A stretch of 64,000 nt of DNA from the NCBI RefSeq assembly GCF_013373865.1, contig NC_050476.1, positions 15,109,197 to 15,173,196 of the forward strand, in the 5' to 3' direction. Below the pieces are notes generated by a model. It was given only the letters and a program-made list of their open reading frames with translations. It was not told the origin of the DNA and did not search any database. Below, piece by piece: positions 21,486-31,556 of this stretch (the stretch's first letter is position 1; each line of letters begins with the position of its first letter). The translations under genes were made by a program, and so were the position numbers. The stretch comes from Monomorium pharaonis. Taxonomy: Eukaryota; Arthropoda; Insecta; Hymenoptera; Formicidae.

Positions 21486-21951
21486 TGTTACGTGCCTAGA
21501 CACGATAAAAATTCTCTTCTTTAAAATATTTCTATCTAATCACTCTGTACAAACTATGTCTTAAAACTATCCCGATGTGTCATACCAGATCCTTACTTAT
21601 TGATAACCTTTTCTATCTACGGTCTTTTTAAACTTAATATTTGTCTGTTTCCTCGTCCTGTAAACATCCTGCATCCCACCTAAACTATTCTTTATGACAT
21701 AGATATCAATTATCAAATTCTCTCCTTTTTAAGAAATCAACCAATAGCTATTTCCGCCTTACGAGCACTTCCTATGATTGGACGATGCTAACTTATTCCG
21801 ACTTTAATATAAGGATCCCTCTCGATGATTAGAGTCAGTCTCTGTACTAAACCACTAGAAGTTAGACGAAAGTCTGTAAAACGTTAGAATAAAATACTTT
21901 AAAATACCAGTGCGATCTATCTCTCACATTACGTGCATCTCACACGTAACA
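21486..21951 (+). repeat. 5' LTR of errantivirus
   Basis: Begins TGTTACGTGCC and ends CACACGTAACA. It carries a promoter (listed separately) and an AATAAA signal at 21888-21893. Confidence 0.95.
21806..21839 (+). promoter_or_regulatory. LTR promoter: TATA box and arthropod initiator
   Basis: AATATAA at 21806-21812 and TCAGT at 21835-21839, the arthropod initiator, ~29 bp apart, the usual TATA-to-start spacing. Transcription would begin near 21836, dividing U3 from R. Confidence 0.6.
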
Positions 21952-21975
21952 ATTGGTGGCAGCGGTTAACCAGTT
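21952..21975 (+). promoter_or_regulatory. Primer-binding site
   Basis: Directly after the 5' LTR: ATTGGTGGCAGCGGTTAAC. The TGG start, complementary to a tRNA CCA end, is at the expected position. The tRNA was not identified. Confidence 0.6.
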
Positions 21976-22420
21976 GTCCTGAAGAAAGGCCTCCATCAGC
22001 ATTTTGTTTTATTGCTTATGCAAGCATAAAAGTTCGAGGAAGGCGCAAAGTAAGGACACACGAAAACACAAAGGATTAAGTCGAGAAAACCTCACAAATA
22101 CTGTGGTAGAAGACGATCCTTAACAATTGGCTATAATCTGCATAATTCGACAATTTGATCTCACCGATAAAACCTCCTGGCGGACTACGGCCCAGCATCC
22201 GAGGAAAAAGGCAGAGGAGCTAAAACGTCGGAGCAGCACAAAAGCCGAAAAGTGGGAGGAAAAGCACGAGGTATCCAGCATCTTCTTCTTGAGACGACGG
22301 CGACGAGACTCCGTGGACAGCTAGCACGTAAAAAGGCTCATCAAATCATCGGACAACATCCTGGACCAACATCAAAACACCATGCGAACAATGTTTATTG
22401 TACTACTACTGTAAGTCTTT
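21976..22420 (+). other. Errantivirus 5' leader
   Basis: 445 bases between the primer-binding site and the gag ATG. Short upstream ATGs occur but no conserved protein. A splice donor for env mRNA would be expected in this region or early gag; none was assigned. Confidence 0.5.
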
Positions 22421-23662
22421 ATGAATTACCGAAGTCCTAGCGTACACTATAATTCAGATAGTTCGAGCGAAAGTAGTTTAGTAGACAATTTCGAATCCGA
22501 TCACACATCTTTAACATTAACCATGAATAACGAAGCGTCGGCACCAATAAATCTTCATGGCGAAAGTCACTTAGATAGGGACCAACAAAGTCGAAGATCC
22601 TCGATTTCGACAGGTAATAGTTATTTTTCTGTTCGCCATAGTTTAAATCTCTTGCCAATCTTTAATGGTAAAAATATTCCGGTTCACCAATTTACATCCG
22701 ATTGTAGAGGAGTTCTAGAATTAGTAGAGCCAGAAGAAAGATTATTTTTTTTTAGGGCGATCCTTCAAACAAAATTAACGGGCGATGCCGCGTTAGTTAG
22801 ATCCGTATATACTATAACAAATCTTGAAGAATTATGTGAGGCATTAATAAAAGAATTTGGAAATTACTTAACGTTTGAACATTGGGAATTAGAAATAAAT
22901 AATCTTAGACAAAACAGAGATGAATCTATTGAAAAATACGTCACTAAAGTTAGGAAATTAAATTCAGACATGATTATCGCAATATCTAATTACCCTGACC
23001 AGGCAGCAAGAGCGGGATTAAGAGTTTTCGCAACCAATAAATTAATAGACCACTTTTTAGGCGGGTTACATAGAAGCGTCGGACAACATCTTCTAGCACA
23101 AAAATTTAACACTTTAGAAGACGCAATAGAAGGGACTATAAGATTTATTAAAAAATCACAATATCATGCAGAGAGATTTAGAGTGAATAATTTTAATAAA
23201 CCAGGCTATGTAACTTGTAATTATTGCAAAAAAATAGGCCATTCCGAAAGTGAATGTAGAAAAAAGACTTTTTATACACAAAATAAAAACACAGGTCAAA
23301 ATTTTCAATACAATAATCATCATAATGGACGTGATTCTGTGCAAAATTTCGATAGTTCGAAAAATAAATTTAATGATAATACTCAAGCTAATAGATATCA
23401 AGCAAATAACGGACAAAATTATAATTATCGTTATAATTCAAATAATTCATCAAACAACTATCGTCAAAACAATAGCCAACCTAATTTAAACTATCAAGGC
23501 CAAGCGAAGAGCGCGCAACGCCAAGGCCAATCATCCAGTCGCGCAAATCCGATTCACCTGATAGAACCAGCGTCCGAACATACACAATCCGAACAAGTTC
23601 TCGAAATGTCATTTCCATCCCCTTCAACGAACTTAGAAATCCAACAGACAGATTCTTGTTAG
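22421..23662 (+). CDS. gag: Errantivirus Gag
   Basis: 413 codons. Structural protein that assembles the particle and binds genomic RNA. A Ser-rich N-terminus is followed by the capsid-like region (LNLLPIFNGKNIPVHQF to about residue 250) with the Gypsy-type motif IEKYVTKVRKLNSDM. One zinc knuckle CNYCKKIGHSESEC (CX2CX4HX4C) lies near residues 266-279, then a long Asn/Gln-rich tail. Many insect errantiviruses lack a knuckle, so its presence is notable. The frame ends 7 nt after the first possible pol codon, so pol is probably made by -1 frameshifting. The start is the first in-frame ATG after the leader. Confidence 0.92.
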   Translation: MNYRSPSVHYNSDSSSESSLVDNFESDHTSLTLTMNNEASAPINLHGESHLDRDQQSRRSSISTGNSYFSVRHSLNLLPIFNGKNIPVHQFTSDCRGVLELVEPEERLFFFRAILQTKLTGDAALVRSVYTITNLEELCEALIKEFGNYLTFEHWELEINNLRQNRDESIEKYVTKVRKLNSDMIIAISNYPDQAARAGLRVFATNKLIDHFLGGLHRSVGQHLLAQKFNTLEDAIEGTIRFIKKSQYHAERFRVNNFNKPGYVTCNYCKKIGHSESECRKKTFYTQNKNTGQNFQYNNHHNGRDSVQNFDSSKNKFNDNTQANRYQANNGQNYNYRYNSNNSSNNYRQNNSQPNLNYQGQAKSAQRQGQSSSRANPIHLIEPASEHTQSEQVLEMSFPSPSTNLEIQQTDSC

Positions 23663-26600
23663 ACACGGGAGCTGATATAAATATCATAAAAGCAAACGCT
23701 TTACTCCGTGATACTTTAGTATATCAAGACAGAAAGGTAGAAATACAGGGCATTACGGAAGAAAAACAACAAACGCTTGGAACCGCGTATTTAAATTCAG
23801 AAAATGGCACTCACGAATTTCATGTAGTATCAAGTAATTTTCCACTAAAGGAACAAGGCATAATAGGCTCAACCTTCTTACGCCTCGAAAACGCGAAAAT
23901 AGATTTCGAAAAACAAAAAGTTACAATCCGGAATAATAAAGTATACTCGTTGGAATATAGTAATTTAATAACTGTGCCAGCTAGAAGCATGTATCCGTGT
24001 GTAATTAAAACTAAGCAAAGTAATATCGATAACGGACTGATAAATCGACAGGAAATAACACAGGGCGTCTTTCTTTTAGATAGCGTTGTGAAAGTAAACA
24101 ACGGTAACGTACATACATATTTAGTCAATACGACAGAAAACGAAATAAATATCGAGACACCTTTAATTGATGTGGAGCCAGTGTTAATCGACACGAGCCC
24201 GAGGGACAGCTCTACATACATAATAAATTCGGTGATCTCAAGTAATTTAACGGATAGATTAAAAATATTAAAAGAAAACCTACGATTAAATCATTTGAAT
24301 AAGGAAGAAGAATCTTCTATATTACCTATTATTGAAAATTATAATGATGTATTCCATTTGCCGGGAGATAAATTAAAAGGAACAAATAGAATTACGCATT
24401 CTATCCCTACTACAGACAATGTTCCTATAATTGTTAAACAATACAGATACCCCCCTGTTCACAAGGAGGAAATTAAACAACAAATTAACAAACTACTCGA
24501 ACAAGATATAATTCAACCTTCTATTTCACCGTTTAATTCGCCATTATGGGTAGTACCAAAAAAGCCTGATGCAGACGGTAATAAACGATGGAGATTAGTA
24601 ATAGACTTTAGGAAATTAAATGATAAAACAGTGGGAGATGCATACCCATTGCCTAACATAACAGACATTTTGGATCAATTAGGAAAAGCTAGATATTTTT
24701 CATGCTTCGATTTAGCTTCAGGTTTTCACCAAATTCCGATGAATCCACGGGATGCAATAAAAACGGCTTTTAGTACACCTAACGGTCATTATGAATATAA
24801 AAAAATGCCTTTTGGACTAAAAAATGCCCCCGCGACGTTTCAACGTTTGATGGATAATGTTTTAACGGGCTTACAAGGAAATGTTTGTTTTGTTTATCTA
24901 GACGATATTGTCATATATGCACAGTCTTTAGAAGAACATAAATTAAAACTCAATCAACTTTTTCAACGCTTAAGAGAAGCAGGCCTTAGTCTTCAACCGG
25001 ATAAGTGTGAATTTTTCAAAAAAGAATTGATTTACCTAGGCCATGTAATTTCGGACAAAGGAGTAAAACCTAACCCAGAAAAGGTGAGAGCAGTAAAAGA
25101 ATATCCTGTCCCAAAGAACCATAAAGAACTTAAGCAATTTCTCGGACTTGTAGGGTATTATCGACGTTTTATTAAGGATTTTAGTTCAATCACTCAACCA
25201 TTTACGTCACTTCTGAGGAAAAACATTCCATTTAAATGGGAAATGCGACAACAAATAAACTTTGAAAAAATCAAGCAATTACTATTAAGCGAACCTATTC
25301 TACAATATCCAGATTTTAATAAAGAATTTATACTAACTACGGACGCGAGCGACGAAGGAATCGGTGCGGTTTTATCACAAGGAAAAATAGGAAATGATCT
25401 TCCAATCGCGTACGCTTCTCGAACACTAAATAAAGCGGAACGTAATTATGACACCACGGAAAAAGAACTCTTAGCTATAATATGGGCAACAAAACATTTT
25501 CGACCATACCTATATGGAAAAAAATTTAAAATAGTTACTGATCACAAACCATTAATTTGGCTCTTTAATGTTAAAGACCCATCATCTCGTTTAATGCGAT
25601 GGCGATTAAAATTAGAGGAATACAATTACGAAGTTTTATATAAAGAGGGAAAGCAAAACACTAATGCAGATGCTCTTTCTAGAATACCACAAATATCAAT
25701 TTTACAAGCCACAGCTTCAACTAGCAGTAGTAAAAATCCTAGTTACAGTTTATTTTTGCAGCATGCTTTAAATGATGAATTATGGAAAACAGACAATATA
25801 ATTCCACAAATTTCAGGCAAAGTACAAGGACTATTAGTAACAGAAACAAATTCTTCTCCAAAAATTAAAATTAAATTATCAGAAATAGACGGAAATAAAG
25901 TAGAAAATATAACACTTACGCCAGGAAATATTAACGTAATAAAAAAGAAACGCTCAACTGAAATAAATCTTATTACGCGAGAAAATAATCAAATACCCAT
26001 AAATTTAGAAACAATATTTAACTGTTTAATTAAATTAAAAGAATATGTTATTTCGCACAATCAAAGAATAATATCAATAGCACCTATAGGAAATATCACT
26101 AATAAATCAAAAATAACTCAAATGATTAAATATTTATTCAAGGAAACGCCAATACAAGTATTTTTACTCGAATCCACACCTAAGGAAATTATTGATCCAA
26201 AAATGAAACAGGACATTCTCAAGGAATTACATAGTTCAAAAATCGGCGGTCATAAAGGTATCACAAAAACTTTAAAGCGAATACAACAATATTATTCATG
26301 GGACGGCATGAAACAAGATGTTAAGAATTATGTAAGAACCTGTCACGATTGCCAAAAACGAAAATTAGTTCGTGAAAAAACGAAAGCTCCTATGTTAATT
26401 ACCGATACGCCGAGCGAAGCTTTTCAAAAAGTTGCAATAGACATTGTAGGACCTCTACCAGAAACGGAAAACGGAAATAAATATATATTAACTACGCAAG
26501 ATCAATTAACGAAGTTTTGCACGGCATATCCATTATCAGATACAAGTAGCGTAACAATAGCCGATATAATTATCAATAAATTTATTTACACTTTTGGTTC

Positions 26601-27267
26601 ACCCGCAGAACTGCTCTCTGATCAAGGTAGTAACATATCTGGAGAATTAATGAAAGAAGTTGCTAGAATTTTTCAAATAAAACAAATTAAAACTAGCGTT
26701 TATCATCCACAATCAAACGGATCTTTGGAACGCTCACATCATGTACTAGCTGAATATTTAAAGCCTTTTATTAATCAACAACAGAATAATTGGGATTCAT
26801 CTCTGGACGCCGCAATGTTCTCATATAATACTTCATATCATGAGGGAACAAAAATATCTCCTTACGAGTTAATATTCGGTCGAAAACCGCGATTACCTTC
26901 AGCATTTGTCGAACCTCGGCAGGGAGTTACACATAGAGAATTTCTCGAAGATTTAATTAATAGATTATCTTATTTAAAGAAAAATGCGAAGGAAAATCTT
27001 CAGAAAGCTAAGGAATCTTCTAAACAATATTACGATAAACGTGTAAAACCTTTGATATTAGATCCGGGAGAATATGTTTATGTATTGCATGAAACAATTA
27101 GAACAGGTAGCAAAAAATTAACGGATCAATATGAAGGTCCATTCGAAGTAATACGTCGGATAAACGATGTCAATTATGAGATTAAAAGAGGCAGGCGTAA
27201 TCAAATTTTACACATTAACAAGTTAAAACGCGCATATTTTCCGTTACAGGATGATTCGGATGACTAA
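23656..27267 (+). CDS. pol: Errantivirus Pol: protease, RT, RNase H, integrase
   Basis: 1203 residues in the -1 frame relative to gag, counted from TTG 23656; the frame is open upstream of this, so it is not a true start. Protease active site LDTGADINII lies at the very start. RT has the catalytic YLDD at 414-417. RNase H has TTDASDEGIG and NADALSR. Integrase has an HHCC zinc domain (HSSKIGGHKG ... CHDCQKRK), catalytic D929, D989 and E1025 (35 residues between the last two, canonical DDE) and a C-terminal YEGPFEV module. All catalytic residues are present and the frame has no stop, so the protein may be active. Its end overlaps env by 17 nt. Confidence 0.95.
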   Translation: MLDTGADINIIKANALLRDTLVYQDRKVEIQGITEEKQQTLGTAYLNSENGTHEFHVVSSNFPLKEQGIIGSTFLRLENAKIDFEKQKVTIRNNKVYSLEYSNLITVPARSMYPCVIKTKQSNIDNGLINRQEITQGVFLLDSVVKVNNGNVHTYLVNTTENEINIETPLIDVEPVLIDTSPRDSSTYIINSVISSNLTDRLKILKENLRLNHLNKEEESSILPIIENYNDVFHLPGDKLKGTNRITHSIPTTDNVPIIVKQYRYPPVHKEEIKQQINKLLEQDIIQPSISPFNSPLWVVPKKPDADGNKRWRLVIDFRKLNDKTVGDAYPLPNITDILDQLGKARYFSCFDLASGFHQIPMNPRDAIKTAFSTPNGHYEYKKMPFGLKNAPATFQRLMDNVLTGLQGNVCFVYLDDIVIYAQSLEEHKLKLNQLFQRLREAGLSLQPDKCEFFKKELIYLGHVISDKGVKPNPEKVRAVKEYPVPKNHKELKQFLGLVGYYRRFIKDFSSITQPFTSLLRKNIPFKWEMRQQINFEKIKQLLLSEPILQYPDFNKEFILTTDASDEGIGAVLSQGKIGNDLPIAYASRTLNKAERNYDTTEKELLAIIWATKHFRPYLYGKKFKIVTDHKPLIWLFNVKDPSSRLMRWRLKLEEYNYEVLYKEGKQNTNADALSRIPQISILQATASTSSSKNPSYSLFLQHALNDELWKTDNIIPQISGKVQGLLVTETNSSPKIKIKLSEIDGNKVENITLTPGNINVIKKKRSTEINLITRENNQIPINLETIFNCLIKLKEYVISHNQRIISIAPIGNITNKSKITQMIKYLFKETPIQVFLLESTPKEIIDPKMKQDILKELHSSKIGGHKGITKTLKRIQQYYSWDGMKQDVKNYVRTCHDCQKRKLVREKTKAPMLITDTPSEAFQKVAIDIVGPLPETENGNKYILTTQDQLTKFCTAYPLSDTSSVTIADIIINKFIYTFGSPAELLSDQGSNISGELMKEVARIFQIKQIKTSVYHPQSNGSLERSHHVLAEYLKPFINQQQNNWDSSLDAAMFSYNTSYHEGTKISPYELIFGRKPRLPSAFVEPRQGVTHREFLEDLINRLSYLKKNAKENLQKAKESSKQYYDKRVKPLILDPGEYVYVLHETIRTGSKKLTDQYEGPFEVIRRINDVNYEIKRGRRNQILHINKLKRAYFPLQDDSDD

Positions 27268-29245
27268 TACAGAACTGGTAGAAACTTTCGTTAACCAACC
27301 ACTTGAACGATTGGCTGGGATATATTTTGAAAATTTGGCGGACCTACACATTTTTAGGGACCATTGGAAATTTATAAATTATGTTAATCTTACACCGTTA
27401 GAAGAAAAAGAAAAAGTATTAAAATTTTATTTAAATAAAATTGATCTCTTATGTTATAGTAAGTACGGATACGATATAACATGCTCAGGATTGCAAGAAT
27501 TAGAACGCTTACAGCGGGGATTGGCAAGCCTAAAGGCTGATAGGGAAACCATTAACGATTTAATAGGTCGATCTAATAACATAAAAGACGAACATAGATG
27601 GAAACGGGGCGTTTTTGATTTTGTTGGTCAAATAGCGAAAATTCTTTTTGGTACATTAGACTCATCTGATGCCGAATATTATAACGAACAGATAGACCTT
27701 GCGTATAATAATTCAAAACAAGTAACGAACTTGTATAAAAAACAAATAAGTATTATTCAAGCAGCCATAGGTAATTTTTCAAATGCCTTTGCGGAAAATA
27801 ACCAAAAATTTAAAGAAGTAGATTTTAATATAGGAGAACTTCACAAACTTATATTAAAAGGAGAAGAAAAAATAAATGAAGCACAATTAAATACTATGGT
27901 TAATTCATATCTAATAGAATGTTCTGAAATGTTACTTGAATATGGATTAGAATTAGAAATATTAACTGATGCTATTTTATTAGCACGTCGAGGGTTAATT
28001 CATCCAAAAATTCTTACGCCCAAAGAATTGTTTAATAATTTAAAAGAGACCCGTTACGCAGTAAATGATAAACAGTTACCCGTACCTTTGGAACCTGATC
28101 AATTTACTAATCTAATAGACGTTAGCGATATAAACATATTTTATAAGAATCACCGATTAATTTATGTTATCGAAATACCTCTAATCGAACAAAACAACTT
28201 TATTTTATATCATGTGATTTCGTTACCAATCAAGCAGGGCGAGAGGGGCATTTATGCATTCATAAACCCTATTTATACTTATTTAGGTCTTAGATCTGAT
28301 AAACAATTATATACTCATTTAACAGAACGCGATATTGATAAATGTAAAAAGATTAATAACGTAATGATTTGTAAACAAACGGATTTGCTATACCAAGTCT
28401 CAGCGATTCATAATTGTGAATCAGAATTATTGAAGTCAGCCAGATTAGAGAGCATATTAAAAGAATGTGATGTTCGAGTTATGAAAATTCACAACACAGT
28501 GTGGTATCAATTAAAAACTACGAATTCTTGGATATACACAGCTCCTCGTAACGAAACTCTTCACATCTTATGTAAAGACAATAAGCCGCGACAAACACAA
28601 TTATTTTCAACCGGACTTATTAAGCTTTCCGCAGATTGTGATGCTATTTCTGATAATGCATTGTTACGCAGTCAAACCATAGGCGCTATAAATACTATCG
28701 AAAAGGATTATATTCCCGATGTTAAATTAAATACTAGTAAATTATGCGAAGATCTCAAGAAACATAACATAAATATTTCAGATATTCACTTATTAAATAT
28801 TGGTAAAACTCCTAATTTAGACATGCAAGTGTTAAAAACCGCAAGCTCCGCTCTAGATGAAATTTATAAAGAAGCAGAAGAGTTAGGCAAACATCATCGT
28901 ACTCAAACTCTGTACCATAAAGTTATAGGATGGTTTTACTATGTAATATATACCATTGCAGGCCTAGTAATTTTATATATAATTGCAAAATGTTCATTAA
29001 TAACAAAATGTATCGACATTTTTAAACTATGTTGCGTACCAAAAGAAGGATGCGTTCAGTATTTTTATAAATGTTTCAACAATAATGTTACAACTCGTCA
29101 TAATGACCCGCGACACGTAGTGACTTTCACCGCAGTACCTACGGCAGATGAACTTTTTCAGAACGACGAAACTGAAAAATGTGAAAAGAATAGTGGAAGG
29201 CGTCGATCTCGTTCCCGTAATAGCCGACTTACAAATTTAATGTAA
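27251..29245 (+). CDS. env: Errantivirus Env (baculovirus F-like fusion protein)
   Basis: 664 codons to TAA. Class I-like fusion glycoprotein of the baculovirus F/Gypsy Env family. It has the furin-type site RWKR (116-119) followed by a hydrophobic fusion-peptide stretch GVFDFVGQIAKILFG, coiled-coil regions after it, and a membrane anchor near residues 558-582 (WFYYVIYTIAGLVILYIIA). The cytoplasmic tail has Cys clusters and ends Arg/Ser-rich. The ATG lies inside the end of pol. The first ~23 residues are not hydrophobic, so no signal peptide is encoded in this frame; one could come from a spliced 5' exon. The frame has no breaks. Confidence 0.92.
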   Translation: MIRMTNTELVETFVNQPLERLAGIYFENLADLHIFRDHWKFINYVNLTPLEEKEKVLKFYLNKIDLLCYSKYGYDITCSGLQELERLQRGLASLKADRETINDLIGRSNNIKDEHRWKRGVFDFVGQIAKILFGTLDSSDAEYYNEQIDLAYNNSKQVTNLYKKQISIIQAAIGNFSNAFAENNQKFKEVDFNIGELHKLILKGEEKINEAQLNTMVNSYLIECSEMLLEYGLELEILTDAILLARRGLIHPKILTPKELFNNLKETRYAVNDKQLPVPLEPDQFTNLIDVSDINIFYKNHRLIYVIEIPLIEQNNFILYHVISLPIKQGERGIYAFINPIYTYLGLRSDKQLYTHLTERDIDKCKKINNVMICKQTDLLYQVSAIHNCESELLKSARLESILKECDVRVMKIHNTVWYQLKTTNSWIYTAPRNETLHILCKDNKPRQTQLFSTGLIKLSADCDAISDNALLRSQTIGAINTIEKDYIPDVKLNTSKLCEDLKKHNINISDIHLLNIGKTPNLDMQVLKTASSALDEIYKEAEELGKHHRTQTLYHKVIGWFYYVIYTIAGLVILYIIAKCSLITKCIDIFKLCCVPKEGCVQYFYKCFNNNVTTRHNDPRHVVTFTAVPTADELFQNDETEKCEKNSGRRRSRSRNSRLTNLM

Positions 29246-29450
29246 TTTTATTGCGTGCGATTTTAGTATGTAAGACCATATATTAGTCTTAAGGTTTCAA
29301 TTTTAATTTCATTTATGTATCAATCTGAAATGGTGTAACTGTATTATGTATGAACATTAATAGATTAAGTTATCATGTCACCGTAATCGTAATTCGCTAG
29401 ATTATAAGAATTTGTCAAATCAAGAAGGATCTTTAATTTAAGGGGGAAGG
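29246..29450 (+). other. Errantivirus 3' untranslated region and polypurine tract
   Basis: Non-coding, ending in AAGGGGGAAGG at ~29440-29450 immediately before the 3' LTR, the expected plus-strand primer. Confidence 0.8.
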
Positions 29451-29916
29451 TGTTACGTGCCTAGACACGATAAAAATTCTCTTCTTTAAAATATTTCTAT
29501 CTAATCACTCTGTACAAACTATGTCTTAAAACTATCCCGATGTGTCATACCAGATCCTTACTTATTGATAACCTTTTCTATCTACGGTCTTTTTAAACTT
29601 AATATTTGTCTGTTTCCTCGTCCTGTAAACATCCTGCATCCCACCTAAACTATTCTTTATGACATAGATATCAATTATCAAATTCTCTCCTTTTTAAGAA
29701 ATCAACCAATAGCTATTTCCGCCTTACGAGCACTTCCTATGATTGGACGATGCTAACTTATTCCGACTTTAATATAAGGATCCCTCTCGATGATTAGAGT
29801 CAGTCTCTGTACTAAACCACTAGAAGTTAGACGAAAGTCTGTAAAACGTTAGAATAAAATACTTTAAAATACCAGTGCGATCTATCTCTCACATTACGTG
29901 CATCTCACACGTAACA
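29451..29916 (+). repeat. 3' LTR of errantivirus
   Basis: 466 bp; I find no difference from the 5' LTR by eye. Followed by the second GCCG. Confidence 0.95.
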
Positions 29917-31556
29917 GCCGTCGCGAAACCGGAAGCCCCGTCCACCCGCTACTCGCGACGCGATACTCGCTCGCGCGAGGGCTTTGCGGCGCGCCCGGTC
30001 GAGGGGAATCTCCGACGGAACCCACGCGTCTTCACGATCGTCCTCCCCGTGGCTCGGCGCTTCGGCGTCCCGCCCGCTTGCATCCGATATTTTCCCAATT
30101 AATGACACGAACGTATGACCGCCCTGCGGTCCACGCGAGTCACGCACCAACACAAAAGCGGATGCAGAACGGGCCCGGGAACACCTCGCCGGCCGGCAAC
30201 CGCTCACAGTAACTTATCTGGACAGGCCACCTCACCGATAATGTCCTGGCGACGTCCTCCCTCGTCTCCAGGCTCGTCCCTTTTTTCTGATTGAGGCCTC
30301 GCACAAGCCACACCGATAATTTGGTTAAGGGACACGACACGCAACTTCCCGGCTGGGCCGCTCGCACGCAAAAGCGGGGTGGATCGCGGTCGATCCCGGA
30401 TCGACGCCGCGACCCCCCGCCCAGTCATGCGCATTGTTTCCGCGCCGCGACCCAATTGCTGCAAGGCACGCAGTCCTGCGTACGCAGGGACGTGCGCGCC
30501 GTAATCCTTCCGGGGGCTTCGCAGGCCCCCGCGAAATTCTCTTTCTCCCGCTGGGCCACTTCCCGAGCCGGGGCAGCGCACGCGGGGACCTCCGTTCCTC
30601 GTGAGAGGACTCGACGCCTTCCTCGATGCGTTTTATCCCATCCGGGCTCCTCCACAGCCCTTCGGGACGTTCCGTCGTGGTGTTGGCGGGCACCGCCGCT
30701 TTAGGCTCCGGCCGTGGCCCTCCCAGGGCCACGCCGAATCCCCGTGCGGGCCGCGTGCTCGTCTCTCCCGGGCACCGGTGGCGTCCTTCCTCCTTCCCCG
30801 CATCGTTGTCGCTCTCTCTCCTCCTCTCTCGCTCTCTCGCCGCATTCCATCGGAAGACGGCCGCCGCGCAAAGAAATCAAAATATAAGAAATTAATTCTA
30901 CGCTTGACAGATCTGTCGCGGTTCCCCATGGAGATCCCCTCTCGCCTCTCGCTTATTTTCCCCGTACGGCGCGAATTCGCAGCCTGTGACGGGGGAGGAA
31001 CGCTGCTACCCGTGGCAGCTGAGCTACCACGTCACAATATATATATATATATTCTTAGAAAACGCGTGGTCGGATCTCCTCCCCCTGCACCCCCTCCTCG
31101 TAATTTTTCCTAACTCTAACCCATTAATTTTATGTCGCTATTTGGTTAATGTGAAAACATTGGAAACGAACAGCGTGGAAAGTCGCGAACCCATGTGCAC
31201 AAGCGTGGACATCGTTTATTTTACGTAAAACACTAATATCATGTATTGTATTTATGAAACGTAAAGTCGTAAAGTAAACGACGTCCACGCTTGTACAGTA
31301 CCATATAAGTTTGCGACTTTCCACGCAGTTTCCAATGTTTTCGTATTAACCAAATAACGACATAAAATTGGTGGGTTAGAGTTAGGAAAAATTACGGCGA
31401 GGATGTGCAGGAGGAGAGGCGGAGCTCCTCCCCCGCCCACGCGTTTTCTGAGAATATATTGGTGTGTGTATGTGTGTGTGTTGTACTTCGTTAAACGCAA
31501 TATTTACCGTTTTTTGTTATTTTTATGACGATATCTTAAAAAATACAAGTGACCTA

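Larger units (their letters stand above)
21486..29916 (+). mobile_element. Full-length errantivirus (Ty3/Gypsy with env)
   Basis: 8431 bp with 466-bp LTRs at both ends that I read as identical, GCCG duplications at 21482-21485 and 29917-29920, gag, pol and env all open, primer-binding and polypurine tracts in place. Insect errantiviruses are LTR retroelements that have gained a baculovirus-F-like envelope and can behave as endogenous retroviruses. Identity of the LTRs indicates a very recent insertion. It landed in a GC-rich LTR-like element. Confidence 0.93.
20870..31036 (-). mobile_element. LTR-like element ~1.73 kb (interrupted), ATAT duplication
   Basis: Ends TGTCACGAC and CACGTCACA are flanked by ATAT on both sides. 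Without the errantivirus inside (21486-29916 plus one GCCG copy) it is ~1732 bp, GC-rich, with no convincing gene. On the minus strand it begins TGTGACGTGG and contains TGGCGCCCAAC near its end, a primer-binding-site-like word. A similar element lies at 40687-42529. It could be a long solo LTR or a short non-autonomous (TRIM-like) element. The many GC-rich frames in 29917-31036 are not believed to be genes. Confidence 0.5.
20757..31556. mobile_element. Palindromic MITE split by nested insertions
   Basis: Left terminal block (GGTCACTTGTATTTTTTAAG, then ACAAAAAACGGTAAATTGCG, then (CA)n) at 20757-20869 is mirrored at 31473-31556. The rest of the palindrome, 31037-31472, is itself a hairpin: CGCGTGG..., CCCCCTGCACC, AACATTGGAAAC and GGAAAGTCGCGAACCC are inverted across a ~30-nt loop near 31250. 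Removing 20870-31036 leaves a ~630-bp palindromic element interrupted within its left (AT)n tract. No target duplication is certain. Confidence 0.65.

Noticed and set aside
29875..31113. Several 75-170 codon frames in GC-rich DNA
   Set aside because: High GC removes stops; the frames overlap on both strands and have no recognisable domain.
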